Assembly (NCBI GenBank): GCA_029260795.1
Contig: JAJDCO010000105.1
Location: forward strand, 1-64,000
DNA from: Planctomycetota bacterium
GTDB taxonomy: Bacteria > Planctomycetota > OFTM77
Direction of reading: 5' to 3'
DNA length: 64,000 nucleotides
Shown: positions 17,665 through 27,156 of the stretch, piece by piece
Position numbering within the stretch: the stretch's first letter is position 1
Layout: each line of letters begins with the position of its first letter
The notes under the pieces: generated by a model
What the model was told of the DNA's origin: nothing
Database searches by the model: none
What the model saw: only the letters and a program-made list of their open reading frames with translations
Program-made: the position numbers and the translations under genes

Positions 17665-19146
17665 TCAGGCCCGGAAGAAGGAGTCTTTCAGCGCCGGGTA
17701 GAGCTTCCGATACCGTGCATAGGGGGCAGCATACTGCGCCGACGCCTCCCCGGGCTCCGTCGTTTCGCCGCGGTGCACGGCCGCCGAGCACGCTTCTTCG
17801 ACGCTCGGCCAGGCGTGCGCTCCGACACCGGCCAGGAGCGCGGCACCGAAGGCGGCTCCTTCGGTCGTGTCCACCGAGTGGAGCGGAGCCTCCAGCACGT
17901 CCGCCAGGATCTGGCGCCAGAGCGGACTGCGCGCTCCGCCACCCGAGATCCGGACCTCGGCGATGCGCGTCGCTCCGACCTCACGCAAGAGCTCGAAGGA
18001 GTCTCGCAGCCCGAAAGCGACGCCTTCGAGCACGGCCCGCGTCAGATGGGCCCGACCATGGCGCACCGTCAAGCCGACGAAGGCACCGCGCGCTTCCGGG
18101 TCGGGGTGAGGCGTTCGCTCGCCGGTGAGGTAGGGCAAGAAGAGGAGCTGCTCGGCACCGGCAGGGACGTCGGCCGCGGCCTCGACGAGCGGACCGAACT
18201 CGATCTCCGGTGCGACGGTGTCCCGATACCAGCGGAGGCTGCCGGCCGCGGACAGCATCACGCCCATCAGATGCCATCGATCCGGCACGGCGTGGCAGAA
18301 GGCGTGCAGCCGTCCCTCGGGCTCGATGCAGGGGGAGTCGGTCGAGGCGAAGACGACTCCCGACGTGCCGAGCGTGAGCGCGACGATTCCGGGGCGAATC
18401 GCGCCGACGCCGATCGCCTGTGCGGCTTGATCGCCTCCGCCACCGACCACCGGAGTCCCGGCCCGCAAGCCCGTCTTCGCCGCGGCGGCCTGGGAGATCG
18501 CACCCGTGATCTCCGGACCTTCGTGGGTCGGCGGAAGCAGTGCCGCATCGATCTCCAGCGCCTCGAGCACCTCGTGGGACCAGTCACGCCGACTCAGATC
18601 GAATAGCAGAGTGCCCGCCGCACCAGCCTTGTCGGTCGCGTGCGCTCCGGTCAGTCGGAATCGAACGGTGTCCTTGGGGAGCAAGATCACGCGGGCGCGG
18701 CGGAAGACCTCGGGCTCGTGCTTGCGGACCCAGAGAATCTTGGGCGCAGTGAAGCCGGTCAGCGCGTCGTTCCCCGTGATGCGGATCAGGCGCTCTCGCC
18801 CGACTCGCTCGCGAATGAGGTCACATTCCCGCGCGGTGCGCTGGTCGTTCCAGAGGATCGCCGGCCGGAGGGCGGCGCCGTCGGCATCGAGCAGGACCAG
18901 TCCGTGCATCTGGCCGGTGAGGCCCACGGCGGCCACGGCGTCTCCGGAGGTCCCGGTCTCGTCCAGCACGCGGCGAACGCTCTGAACGGTCGCATCCCAC
19001 CACAGCTCGGGGCTCTGCTCCGACCACAAGGGCCGTGGAGCATCGAAGCCGTACGTCGTAGCGGCAGAGCCGACGACGGTGCCGGCCGCGTCGATCAGCA
19101 GCGCCTTGGTGGCCGTGGTCGAGACGTCGATACCGAGAAAGACCAT
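17665..19146 (-). CDS. xylB: Xylulokinase
   Basis: A 493-residue FGGY-family kinase phosphorylating D-xylulose to D-xylulose 5-phosphate (EC 2.7.1.17). Visible motifs are the N-terminal ATP-binding GIDVSTTATKA (~5-15), the substrate-side QMHGLVLLD (~78) and WNDQRT (~102), the catalytic-base segment GGGGDQAAQA (~236), and the C-terminal GGGARSPLWRQILADVL (~400). Length matches the family. It is followed by xylA. No transcriptional regulator is adjacent; the 425-base divergent region upstream would carry the promoter. Confidence 0.93.
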   Translation of the reverse strand: MVFLGIDVSTTATKALLIDAAGTVVGSAATTYGFDAPRPLWSEQSPELWWDATVQSVRRVLDETGTSGDAVAAVGLTGQMHGLVLLDADGAALRPAILWNDQRTARECDLIRERVGRERLIRITGNDALTGFTAPKILWVRKHEPEVFRRARVILLPKDTVRFRLTGAHATDKAGAAGTLLFDLSRRDWSHEVLEALEIDAALLPPTHEGPEITGAISQAAAAKTGLRAGTPVVGGGGDQAAQAIGVGAIRPGIVALTLGTSGVVFASTDSPCIEPEGRLHAFCHAVPDRWHLMGVMLSAAGSLRWYRDTVAPEIEFGPLVEAAADVPAGAEQLLFLPYLTGERTPHPDPEARGAFVGLTVRHGRAHLTRAVLEGVAFGLRDSFELLREVGATRIAEVRISGGGARSPLWRQILADVLEAPLHSVDTTEGAAFGAALLAGVGAHAWPSVEEACSAAVHRGETTEPGEASAQYAAPYARYRKLYPALKDSFFRA

Positions 19147-19571
19147 GTCACCCTCGCGTTGGCGTCGATGGAACAGGCCGTCAGCCTAGCGTGCAAGACG
19201 TCGCTTCGGAAGGCGCCCTTCGAGGTTCCCCGGCCGGCGAACGCTCGCGCTTGAGCCTCATTGCCAGCAGAATGGGCGCGTCGAAGCCCCACCGCTCGAC
19301 CCAGTCCTCGAGCGGACCCCTCTCGTCGAAGCGGAACCGTCGTCGAGTCTGAGGACATCCCGTGTCTCCCGGCTCGAGGCGACATCGCCGCCTTGTAGCA
19401 ATGATGTTACCCTCACCCTGCACGGCGCTGGGAGCTGTTCGAAGGCCGGCCGAGCCTCGACTCTCGAGCGAGCTTCTCGGTGCGCAGTACTTGGAGCAGG
19501 CTCCATTGCCCAATCACTGGGCCTCCAACGCGATTCGACCAACCGTTCTCCTGAAACGTTGGGGTTCCATC
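19147..19571. other. Divergent intergenic region upstream of xylB, 425 bases
   Basis: It separates the xylB start from a divergent lipoprotein gene. A relatively AT-rich patch (CTTGTAGCAATGATGTTACC) at about 19393-19412 may hold a promoter element, but no confident -35/-10 pair or operator could be defined. Open frames through it look like upstream extension of the neighbouring gene. Confidence 0.4.
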
Positions 19572-22385
19572 GTGTCCTCGAGAGCTTCTCATTATTCTCC
19601 TCCCGCGCTGCTCGCACTGCTGCTCCTCGCGGCTTGCACCGGACCGCCGGCTGCCACTTTCGAGCTGCTCACCTCCGAGGTCAGCGGGACGGATCCGGCG
19701 CTGTCGCCGAATGGACAGTGGGTCGTGTTCTCGCTGCTGGGCGATCTCTGGCGAGTGCCTCGAGAAGGAGGTCGAGCCCACTCGCTGACGAGCGGACCCG
19801 CCTACGACAGTCGCCCGGCGTTTCTCCCGGACGGCCGGCTGGTCTTTCAATCGGATCGATCCGGGAACGAAGATCTCTGGCTTCTCGACGAGGTGGGTGC
19901 GGCGCCTCGGCCGCTCACCTTCGATGCGGCAGAGGACTCTTGGCCGACGGTCTCACCGGACGGCGCTTGGATCGTCTTCACGTCGGATCGCGCCGGCTCG
20001 CAGGATCTGTGGCGCTTGCCCGCCAGCGGAGGGCCGCCGCGACGGCTCACGTTCTTGCCAGGACAGGAAACGCAAGCCGGCTACTGGCGGGACGGACTGT
20101 GGCTGGTGTTCAGCTACGAGGACGCGACCGACGCGGATCTCTTCGAGCTGCCGGCCCGAGGCGGCGCCGTGCGACGACTTCTGCAAGACGATCTGCGGCT
20201 CGGTGCGGCGCCGGGGAAGGAGGAGCTCGTCTACTGGCGCGTGGGCGGCACGGCCCGCGAGGCTTGGTTGCGACGGGGTGAGCGCGAGACGAGGTTGCCG
20301 GAGCTCGACCTTGCCCAACAGGCACGCTGGCGTCCGACACCGACTCCCGAAGGCGGTTGGATCTTCTACCGCAATGGAAAGCTGTGGGAGCTGCGCGCCG
20401 GTCAAACGAGGCCGATCGAGTTTCTGGCCGATGTCCGCATGAACCGACCGGCCGTGGTGAGGCCTTCCGAGCCGGCGCGCCTCGATGCGACGGCCCGTTG
20501 GATCCTCGATCCCGCGCTCTCGCCCGACGGCCGCTTCGTGGCTTACTCGGCGCGCGGCGATCTGTGGATCCAACCGAGCACGGGGGGACCGGCGCGTCGT
20601 CTGACTGCCGGTGAGTTCCTCGACCGTCATCCCGTCTTCAGCCCCGACGGCCAGCAGATCGCCTACGTGTCGGAGGGACATCTTCGACTGGTGTCGACGG
20701 CCGGTGGACCTTCGCGTCGACTGACTCGCGACTCCGGCTCCTTGTCCGAGCCGCGCTGGCTTCCGACGGGCGAAGGGCTCGTGGCTGCTCGGCGCGGTCC
20801 CGATCAGCGCTTCGACGTGGTCGAGGTTCCGTTGGAGGGGATCGGTGCCCGGCGCCTGGCGGGAATCGGTGGGCGTCGACCGTGGCGTCCGCATCCGACG
20901 GCGGCTCCTGGTGGAGTCGAGATCGTCTTCGACGCCCCCGATCCCGGGGTCGGAGGGTTGTGGACCGTGGGCCGACCGCCGGCCGAGTCCTCACGCGAGC
21001 TCCGGGCCCTCTTCGGGCGGCCCGTGCGCGCGGCGCGTCTGTCACCGGACGGCACGCGAGTGCTCCTCATCGATGACGAGGGTTTGACCGTTGCTTCGGC
21101 ACCCGCGCGAGGTGAGGTGATCGGCGATGAGCGTCGGATCGAAAGGGCGCCGGCGATCGGCGCTGCCTGGTGTGACTCGAGCAACGCGCTGATCTTCGCG
21201 CGGGCGGGCGCGATCGAGCGAGTCCGAGTCGAGTCCGGTCAACGGGATCGCTGGGAGATCGAGCTGCCACCTGCGGCGCCGCGCCTGTCGACGAGCCCGT
21301 GGGCGTTGGCGGCCGATCGAGTGTGGACGGGACACGAGCTCCTCCGGGGAGGCGTGGTGGTGATCGAAGGCAATCGCGTGCGCGCCGTCGGTCGCCGCGG
21401 AGAGATCGAGCTTCCAGAGGGTGCTTGGGTCGTCGAGCTCGGCGATGCGACCATCCTGCCGGGACTGATCGATCTTCACGTTCATCTCTCCGATCCCCGA
21501 GATCTTCGCGAGCTCGCCCTCGCGGGCGTCACGAGTGTTCGCGACGCGGGAGGGGACCTCGAGACGCGCACCACGCTGCAATGGATGGCGGCTGATCGCG
21601 TGCTGCCGTCACCCCGTGTCCTGCACTGCGGAGAGTTTCTCGAGGGCCCGAACGGGATCTGGGGCAACCTCGTCTCCCGGCTCACGGACGAGGCGGTCGT
21701 GCCCGCCCGGGTCTCGACTCTCGAGGCGGCCGGGGCTTGGGGAGCGAAGATCTATCCTTCGCTGTCACGCCGCATGGCGGAGAGCGTCGTTCGAGAAGCA
21801 GCGCAGCGGGGACTGCGCACCACCGCCCATGTCACCGATGCTCGCCGATTCTTCGAGATGATCCTCGCCGGTTGCGGGGGCATCGAGCATGGACCCAGCG
21901 AGCCGATCTACGGTGACCTCGCCGCCCTGGCCGCCGCGTCCGGCGTGACCGTGACGCCGACGATCATCGCGGTCGAAGGAGCTCAGAGTCGCGTGGCTGG
22001 GCGGTGGCCCGATTCCGAGGGCGTCCCGTCCGTGGTGACGGGCAAGCTCGCGGGTGTCGGCACGCTGGCGCGGGCCGGGGTGCGTCTCGGGGCAGGCACG
22101 GATGCCGGTCTTCCTCCAATCGAGCCGGGTCGATCGCTCGTGCACGAGGTCGAGCTGTTGGCCTTGGCCGGCTTGACGACCGAAGCGGCGATTCGGGCCG
22201 CGACGACGGATGCCGCCGCGGCGCTCGGGCTGGAAGACCGCATCGGGCACTTGGCTCCCGGAGCGATGGCGGACCTGATCGCCGTGCACGGCGACCCCTT
22301 CGAGGACCTCTCTCGACTCCACGATCCTCACTGGGTCGTGCGTGATGGCTGGGTCCTGAAGCAGGGCGAGCGTCCGACCGACTGA
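19572..22385 (+). CDS. Lipoprotein: TolB-like propeller fused to amidohydrolase
   Basis: About 937 residues from GTG 19572, chosen because it puts a signal peptide with lipobox (LLALLLLAAC) at the N-terminus; in-frame ATGs lie upstream. Residues ~35-580 are PD40/WD40-like beta-propeller repeats (DPALSPNGQWVVFS, SWPTVSPDGAWIVF, RHPVFSPDGQQIAY). Residues ~580-930 are a metal-dependent amidohydrolase with its ligands: LIDLHVHLSDP (HxH), GAKIYPS (Lys), TAHVTD, GIEHGP and GAGTDAG (Asp). In the family this layout is found in imidazolonepropionase- and prolidase-like exported hydrolases; the substrate is unknown. It converges on the SUKH gene with an 11-base gap. Confidence 0.85.
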   Translation: MSSRASHYSPPALLALLLLAACTGPPAATFELLTSEVSGTDPALSPNGQWVVFSLLGDLWRVPREGGRAHSLTSGPAYDSRPAFLPDGRLVFQSDRSGNEDLWLLDEVGAAPRPLTFDAAEDSWPTVSPDGAWIVFTSDRAGSQDLWRLPASGGPPRRLTFLPGQETQAGYWRDGLWLVFSYEDATDADLFELPARGGAVRRLLQDDLRLGAAPGKEELVYWRVGGTAREAWLRRGERETRLPELDLAQQARWRPTPTPEGGWIFYRNGKLWELRAGQTRPIEFLADVRMNRPAVVRPSEPARLDATARWILDPALSPDGRFVAYSARGDLWIQPSTGGPARRLTAGEFLDRHPVFSPDGQQIAYVSEGHLRLVSTAGGPSRRLTRDSGSLSEPRWLPTGEGLVAARRGPDQRFDVVEVPLEGIGARRLAGIGGRRPWRPHPTAAPGGVEIVFDAPDPGVGGLWTVGRPPAESSRELRALFGRPVRAARLSPDGTRVLLIDDEGLTVASAPARGEVIGDERRIERAPAIGAAWCDSSNALIFARAGAIERVRVESGQRDRWEIELPPAAPRLSTSPWALAADRVWTGHELLRGGVVVIEGNRVRAVGRRGEIELPEGAWVVELGDATILPGLIDLHVHLSDPRDLRELALAGVTSVRDAGGDLETRTTLQWMAADRVLPSPRVLHCGEFLEGPNGIWGNLVSRLTDEAVVPARVSTLEAAGAWGAKIYPSLSRRMAESVVREAAQRGLRTTAHVTDARRFFEMILAGCGGIEHGPSEPIYGDLAALAAASGVTVTPTIIAVEGAQSRVAGRWPDSEGVPSVVTGKLAGVGTLARAGVRLGAGTDAGLPPIEPGRSLVHEVELLALAGLTTEAAIRAATTDAAAALGLEDRIGHLAPGAMADLIAVHGDPFEDLSRLHDPHWVVRDGWVLKQGERPTD

Positions 22386-22396
22386 TCGGCCTCGCG

Positions 22397-22996
22397 TCAG
22401 GCGGGATAGGTCCAGTAGTCGATGAGATCCGGATCGTCGGTGATCGCCTCGACCCGTGGGCTGAGCTTCGCTTCGACCGAGGGTAGGAGCTGATCGTCCT
22501 TGTCGGTGATCTTCAACGAGCAGTCTCCGACAATAATGTCGACCCAGACCCGCAGGAGGTCGAGGAACTGCGGCAAGCTGTCACCGACGCGCGCTGGCGA
22601 CCACTGATCCGTATCCAGGTAGTCGCGGTAGACCGCATGGGGAGGACGCTTGAGGCGGGTGTCTATGATGAATGGGTCGCCATCTTCATCGCCGATCACG
22701 AGCCAATGCTCGTTCCACTCGGGAAGCTTGCGCCCCGTTTTGGGGTGCCAGCGAAAGCCCTTCTGCTTGGAGATCAGGCTCCGCACCGGGTAGAGGGTGA
22801 CCTCCCCATCGAGAGTGGGGATCTTCACCGAGGTCGGATCCGCGACCTGATAGAACTTGATGAGCTCTTCAGGCAGCTTGAGCTTCTTCTTCACGGCCGA
22901 TATCGACGCGGCCTTGGCTTCTCCGAACCGCGCCTTGGGGATGTGGGCGCGTACGGCATCACAGAAACTGTTGATCGCGTCATCGAGCTGACTCAT
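22397..22996 (-). CDS. SMI1/KNR4 (SUKH) family protein
   Basis: A 199-residue soluble protein with ATG at 22996 and AAGGA upstream. The first half has the SUKH pattern: KKKLKLPEELIKFYQVADP, an acidic WLVIGDEDGDPFIIDT core and HAVYRDYLDTDQW. Stand-alone SUKH proteins are often immunity proteins of polymorphic toxins or general housekeeping binding modules. There is no toxin, Rhs or secretion gene nearby, so immunity is not supported here. Confidence 0.8.
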   Translation of the reverse strand: MSQLDDAINSFCDAVRAHIPKARFGEAKAASISAVKKKLKLPEELIKFYQVADPTSVKIPTLDGEVTLYPVRSLISKQKGFRWHPKTGRKLPEWNEHWLVIGDEDGDPFIIDTRLKRPPHAVYRDYLDTDQWSPARVGDSLPQFLDLLRVWVDIIVGDCSLKITDKDDQLLPSVEAKLSPRVEAITDDPDLIDYWTYPA

Positions 22997-23273
22997 CGAG
23001 GTCCTTCGCACACTTCGGGCATCGTCGTTGGCAACGGGCAGCCAGCAGCTGCGGCGGCGAGAATCCCGCATTGTAGCGGCTCGACCACCACGGGCAATCC
23101 TAGGCTGGACAAGATTTGAATTGATCGATAAGTCATTGTTTCGGAAGAGTTTGAGGGCCTGCTGCGTTCCGCGCGAGCCCTCGGTTCCGGAACACGTCGA
23201 CCGGCGCGCTCGTCACAAGCCCGGATCTTCCTGCCCCCCCTCCGATCCCTCTCCCCCCTCCTCTGGACATCCC

Positions 23274-23774
23274 ATGCCCTTCTTCACTCGCCGCCGTGTG
23301 CTCGTCATCGCCGCCTTGATCGTGCCCTTCGCTTCCGTTGCCATCGGCTCCTACTTCATGGGTCCGGCGCTCGATCTGGCCGAGGACTCGTCACTCATCG
23401 TTCGAGGCACGATTCTCGGAACGATCTCGGTCGTCTATGCGCCCGAGTTCCTCGCCGCCGAAGCCGTGGAGCGCTTTCAACCGATCGACATGTGGGGCGC
23501 GTCGGTCCCGACTGAGGCGGGGAAGCGCTGGCGCCTGATCTTGTCGACGTGCTTTCGGTTCGGGCAGGGCGTGGCGTTCGTGATGCTGCTGCCGCTGCTT
23601 GGTCTCCTCTGGCGCATCAGCTCCCGATTGTGGGTCGTCGGACGACCGACGGCGGTGGCGGCCTACGTCAGCGGCTCCTTCGTCTTGGCGGGGCTGCTCG
23701 CCTGTGGCGGCTATGCTCTGTTCCTCGAGGTGGCCCAGTCGACCACGATCGCAGCCGACATCGCACTGCGCTAA
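23274..23774 (+). CDS. Small polytopic membrane protein
   Basis: 166 residues from ATG 23274. Three hydrophobic segments lie at about 7-28, 93-115 and 130-155. The loop between the first two (residues ~29-90) is probably extracytoplasmic. No family was recognised. No good ribosome site precedes the ATG; the upstream bases are CT-rich. It converges with the guanylyltransferase gene (13-base gap). Confidence 0.65.
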   Translation: MPFFTRRRVLVIAALIVPFASVAIGSYFMGPALDLAEDSSLIVRGTILGTISVVYAPEFLAAEAVERFQPIDMWGASVPTEAGKRWRLILSTCFRFGQGVAFVMLLPLLGLLWRISSRLWVVGRPTAVAAYVSGSFVLAGLLACGGYALFLEVAQSTTIAADIALR

Positions 23775-23787
23775 CCGAGGCGGTCGA

Positions 23788-24885
23788 TCAGAGCAGGTCG
23801 CGTCGGTTCTTCTCTTTGAGATGCTCGACGACGGCGCGCACCTGCTGCGCTTGGTCTTTCGGACAGACGAGGATCGCATCGTCCGTCGCGACCACGACCA
23901 GGTCTTTCGCTCCGAGCACGGCGACCACTCTTCCATCGGAGAGCTCGTCGTAGACGACGCATCGATGGGAATCGATGACGACAGGTCGGCCGGTCGTGAC
24001 GTTGCCCTGCGGATCCGTTGCGCGTACGCGTGCGAGTGCATCCCAGGCACCGACGTCGTCCCACGGGAAGTCGGCCGGCAAGACCGAGACGTTCGCCGCT
24101 TTCTCGAACACTCCCACATCGATCGAGACATTCGGCATCGCCATGAAAGACGGACCGAGTTGGTCTTCGGAGACTTTGCCGGCGAGCGCTTGACGCCAGG
24201 TATCGGTCATCGCCTCCCAGCTGTCGGCATGAGCCGGCAAGTGGGCGCGTAGGGCGGAAGCGAAGACGTCGAGGCGGTAGAAGAACATCCCGCTGTTCCA
24301 GAGATGCCCCTCGGCCACGAACCGCTCGGCGGTGGGGCGATCGGGCTTCTCGTGAAAAGCGGTGACGGCTTGAACACGGCCGATCACCGGAGCCCCTTCG
24401 ACCTCGATGTATCCGTAACCGGTCTCGGGGCGAGTGGGGCGAATACCCATCGTCACGAGCTCCGCATGTGTCTCGGCACGCTCGAGGGCAGTGTCGACCA
24501 GGTCCCGAAAGCGCTCGGGATCTCCGATCGCATGATCGGCCGTCAGCACGGCGACCGAGACCTGTGCCGGGTCGCTTTCGCGCGCTGCGAGATGGGCGGC
24601 TGCGAAGGTGAGGCATCCGGCTGTATTCCGGCGATCGGGCTCGGCGAGCACGTTTGCGGGCGGCACCTCGGGCAAGCCTTGTCGAATCACTTCCTGGAGA
24701 AGCTGATTGGTGGCGATGATGACATCGTCCGCCGGCACCAGGGGGCGAATGCGTTCGACCGCCTCGGCCAGCAAGGTGCGATCGGGATCGGTCAGCCGAA
24801 GGAGCTGCTTGGGGCGCTTCTGCCGGCTGGCTGGCCAGAATCGTTCGCCGGATCCGCCCGCCATGATCACCACGACTCGCCGCAT
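23788..24885 (-). CDS. manC: Mannose-1-phosphate guanylyltransferase
   Basis: A 365-residue cytoplasmic nucleotidyltransferase that makes GDP-mannose from GTP and mannose 1-phosphate (EC 2.7.7.13), feeding surface glycan synthesis. ATG 24885 follows GGGAGGTGG. Motifs: the pyrophosphorylase signature MAGGSGERFWPASRQKRPK (8-26), the sugar-binding PETGYGYIE (~150), FHEKPDR (~170) and WNSGMFFY (~188). Length fits the single-domain (non-ManA-fused) type. The upstream region carries dispersed repeats rather than a clear promoter. Confidence 0.92.
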   Translation of the reverse strand: MRRVVVIMAGGSGERFWPASRQKRPKQLLRLTDPDRTLLAEAVERIRPLVPADDVIIATNQLLQEVIRQGLPEVPPANVLAEPDRRNTAGCLTFAAAHLAARESDPAQVSVAVLTADHAIGDPERFRDLVDTALERAETHAELVTMGIRPTRPETGYGYIEVEGAPVIGRVQAVTAFHEKPDRPTAERFVAEGHLWNSGMFFYRLDVFASALRAHLPAHADSWEAMTDTWRQALAGKVSEDQLGPSFMAMPNVSIDVGVFEKAANVSVLPADFPWDDVGAWDALARVRATDPQGNVTTGRPVVIDSHRCVVYDELSDGRVVAVLGAKDLVVVATDDAILVCPKDQAQQVRAVVEHLKEKNRRDLL

Positions 24886-25023
24886 GCCGCTATCCACCTC
24901 CCGACCACACCGACTGCGTGACCGAGCGGCCCGACGGCCGCCTTCGCACGGCCCCGAGAGTAACGGATCCACCAGACCAGCGCGACGCAGGACGTCTCGA
25001 GGCAGGCGTCACCGCGGGCGAAT

Positions 25024-25125
25024 CAGAGACACGAACGGAGTCCGACGAGAGTGGACAAGGACGTCACCGCAGGCGAATCAGAGACGCGAACAGGTGAATC
25101 AGAGACACGAACGGAGTCCGACGAG
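25024..25125 (-). repeat. Degenerate copies of the dispersed repeat core
   Basis: AGAGACACGAACGGAGTCC occurs at 25025-25043 and again at 25101-25119, each followed by GACGAG. A truncated AGAGACGCGAAC lies between them at 25080. Spacing between full copies is 76 bases. These are short versions of module 2 of the dispersed repeats. They fill much of the 317-base gap between manC and the SDR gene; no gene is seen there. Confidence 0.7.
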
Positions 25126-25202
25126 TCGGGTGTCCTCAGTCCTTGTGAGTCGGCGGGAAGGCCGACATTCGAATGACGATGAAGAGAGAGTGGTCAAGGA
25201 TG

Positions 25203-26063
25203 TCAGTCGTCCTCTTCGAGGAAGAGATCCGTCAGAAGCTCGTTCCCCGGCTCGACTGCGTAAGGTTCGAAGTCCGCCACGCCGGCCGAGCGCAGTACGT
25301 GCTCGTCGATCAAGAAGCGACCCGTGCACTCTCCCGCTGGTCGCGAGAGAACGGCGTGCGCGGCGTCGGCGACGATCTCGGGCTTCCGGCATCGTCGCGG
25401 GTCCACGGCGCCTCCGAGCATTCGCAACGCCGCGGTCGCGATCACGGTTCTCGGCCAGAGCGAGTTGACCGCGATGCCCTTGCTGCGCAGCTCCTCGGAG
25501 AGACCGAGAGTACACAGGGACATGCCGTACTTCGACATCGTGTAGGCGAGGTGGGGAGCAAACCACTTGGCTTGGAGATCGAGCGGTGGGGCGAGGTTGA
25601 GGATGTGCGCGTTCTCGGATCGTTCGAGGTGTGGCAGGCAAGCGCGAGACATCGCGAAGGTCGCGCGCACGTTGACGCCGAACATCAGATCGAAGCGCTT
25701 CATCGGTGTGTCGCTGGTCCCGGCCAGGAAGATCGCGCTCGCGTTGTTGACGAGTACGTCGAGGCCGCCTAGCCGGGCGACCGTCTGCTCGACGGCGAGC
25801 TCGATCTGGTCGTCGAAGCGGAGATCAGTTGCGATTGGAAGGGCTTCGCCTCCGGCCTCCCGGATCTCATCGGCGACGGTGTGGATCGTGCCGGGCAAGG
25901 TGGGATGCGGCTCTTCGGTCTTGGCGATCAAGGCGATCCGCGCGCCATCGTGAGCGGCTCGTCGAGCGATCGCGGCCCCGATGCCCCGGCTGGCGCCCGT
26001 GATCAGAATCCTCTTTCCGGCCAAGCTTCTCAAAGGGGTCTCCCGTACGGAGGCTCTCGTCAC
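25203..26063 (-). CDS. HSDL2-like short-chain dehydrogenase/reductase
   Basis: A 286-residue SDR with nucleotide-binding TGASRGIGAAIARR (~23-36), NNASAIF (~106), and the catalytic YTMSKYG (~175). Segments LNLAPPLDL, WFAPHLAYTMSKYGMS and LGLSEELR place it in the HSDL2-like group, normally linked to lipid metabolism. The usual catalytic Ser of that group (in LSPP) is Ala here. The start is GTG 26063, overlapping the preceding stop by four bases (GTGA), so translation is coupled to the upstream quinone oxidoreductase. Confidence 0.85.
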   Translation of the reverse strand: MTRASVRETPLRSLAGKRILITGASRGIGAAIARRAAHDGARIALIAKTEEPHPTLPGTIHTVADEIREAGGEALPIATDLRFDDQIELAVEQTVARLGGLDVLVNNASAIFLAGTSDTPMKRFDLMFGVNVRATFAMSRACLPHLERSENAHILNLAPPLDLQAKWFAPHLAYTMSKYGMSLCTLGLSEELRSKGIAVNSLWPRTVIATAALRMLGGAVDPRRCRKPEIVADAAHAVLSRPAGECTGRFLIDEHVLRSAGVADFEPYAVEPGNELLTDLFLEEDD

Positions 26064-27046
26064 TCTGGTCCCTGGTCCAACTCGATGACGATCTTACCGA
26101 ACGTTTGATTGGTCGCGAGGTGCTCGAGGGCTCGGGGGAGCTCGCCGAAGGCCCACGTCGAATCGAGGACCGCACGGAGGCGGCCCGCCACGACCGCCGG
26201 GAGGACAGCCGCTTCGAAGTCGCGGACCAAGGCGGTTTTCTCTGCCAGTGAGCGACTGCGGAGCACCGATCCGATGAGCGAGGCTCGGCGAGTGAGCAGC
26301 TTGGCGAGGTCGATCTCCGTGCGAGCGCCACCGAGCAGGCCCAAGACCACGATGCGTCCCCTTCGCGCGACGAGGTCCAGATCGTCCGGCACGGTCGGGG
26401 CACCGATCAAGTCCAGGATCACGTCGACACCTTGCGGCGCCCAGGCTCGAATCGCTTCGGTCCAGGTCGCGTCGCGTGAGTCGACGGCGCATTCCGCGCC
26501 GAGATCGAGGACTCGCTGCTGCTTGCCCGGCGAGCAGGTCGCGGCGACCAAGGCCCCGAGCTCGCGCGCGATCTGCACGGCGGCGGTGCCGACGCCGCTC
26601 GCGCCCGCATGAATGAGTACGCGCCCTCCGGCGGCGAGCGTCGCTTGGTGAACGAGCGCGTCGTAAGCCGTGAGCATGGCTTCGGGAAGCGCGGCGGCGT
26701 CCGAGAATGACATCTCGCTCGGAATCGGAAGCAGGAGGTCTTGATGCAGCGCGATGCGGCCAGCGAAGGCGGCGCCGGCCGCCAGACCGGCCACCCGGCT
26801 CCCGAGCGCGAAGCGGTTCGCGCCCGCGCCCATTGCGACGACCTCGCCGGACAGCTCGAGACCCGGGATCTCGTGCTCCATCGGCGGGCCGGGATAACGG
26901 CCCTGGCACTGGAGCAGGTCGGCGCGGTTGAGCGCCGACGCTCGAATCTCGACGACGACCTCCTCGTCCGCCGGTACGGGTTCGGGAACGTCTCGCAAGA
27001 CGAGGCCGGTCGGTCCCGAGTGCGATTCGAGGACCCAAGCTCTCAA
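26060..27046 (-). CDS. NADPH:quinone oxidoreductase (zinc-free MDR, PIG3-like)
   Basis: A 328-residue medium-chain reductase lacking zinc ligands. Motifs include ALNRADLLQCQGRYPGPP (~37), which is characteristic of the PIG3-like group, the Rossmann segment HAGASGVGTAAVQIAREL (~145-162) and FGKIVIEL at the end. It probably reduces quinones or enones with NADPH. It forms a two-gene unit with the HSDL2-like SDR through a 4-base overlap, suggesting a shared role in carbonyl or lipid-derived enone metabolism. Confidence 0.87.
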   Translation of the reverse strand: MRAWVLESHSGPTGLVLRDVPEPVPADEEVVVEIRASALNRADLLQCQGRYPGPPMEHEIPGLELSGEVVAMGAGANRFALGSRVAGLAAGAAFAGRIALHQDLLLPIPSEMSFSDAAALPEAMLTAYDALVHQATLAAGGRVLIHAGASGVGTAAVQIARELGALVAATCSPGKQQRVLDLGAECAVDSRDATWTEAIRAWAPQGVDVILDLIGAPTVPDDLDLVARRGRIVVLGLLGGARTEIDLAKLLTRRASLIGSVLRSRSLAEKTALVRDFEAAVLPAVVAGRLRAVLDSTWAFGELPRALEHLATNQTFGKIVIELDQGPE

Positions 27047-27156
27047 GAGGCGGCTCCAGACGAGAGGGCGAGAGTGGTCAGAATAGTTCCCGGAGCATAT
27101 GCTCAGGGTTTCCCGTTCGATAGTCCTCGTGTCCCTCGAAACCTCCCGAGACGTTC

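Noticed and set aside
5979..19146. A single polysaccharide utilisation locus
   Set aside because: The YetA-like genes and xylBA are on mixed strands with their own promoters and terminators; no SusC/D, sensor or regulator links them.
22397..22996. Immunity gene of a polymorphic toxin system
   Set aside because: The SUKH fold would fit, but no toxin, Rhs, PAAR or secretion gene is adjacent.
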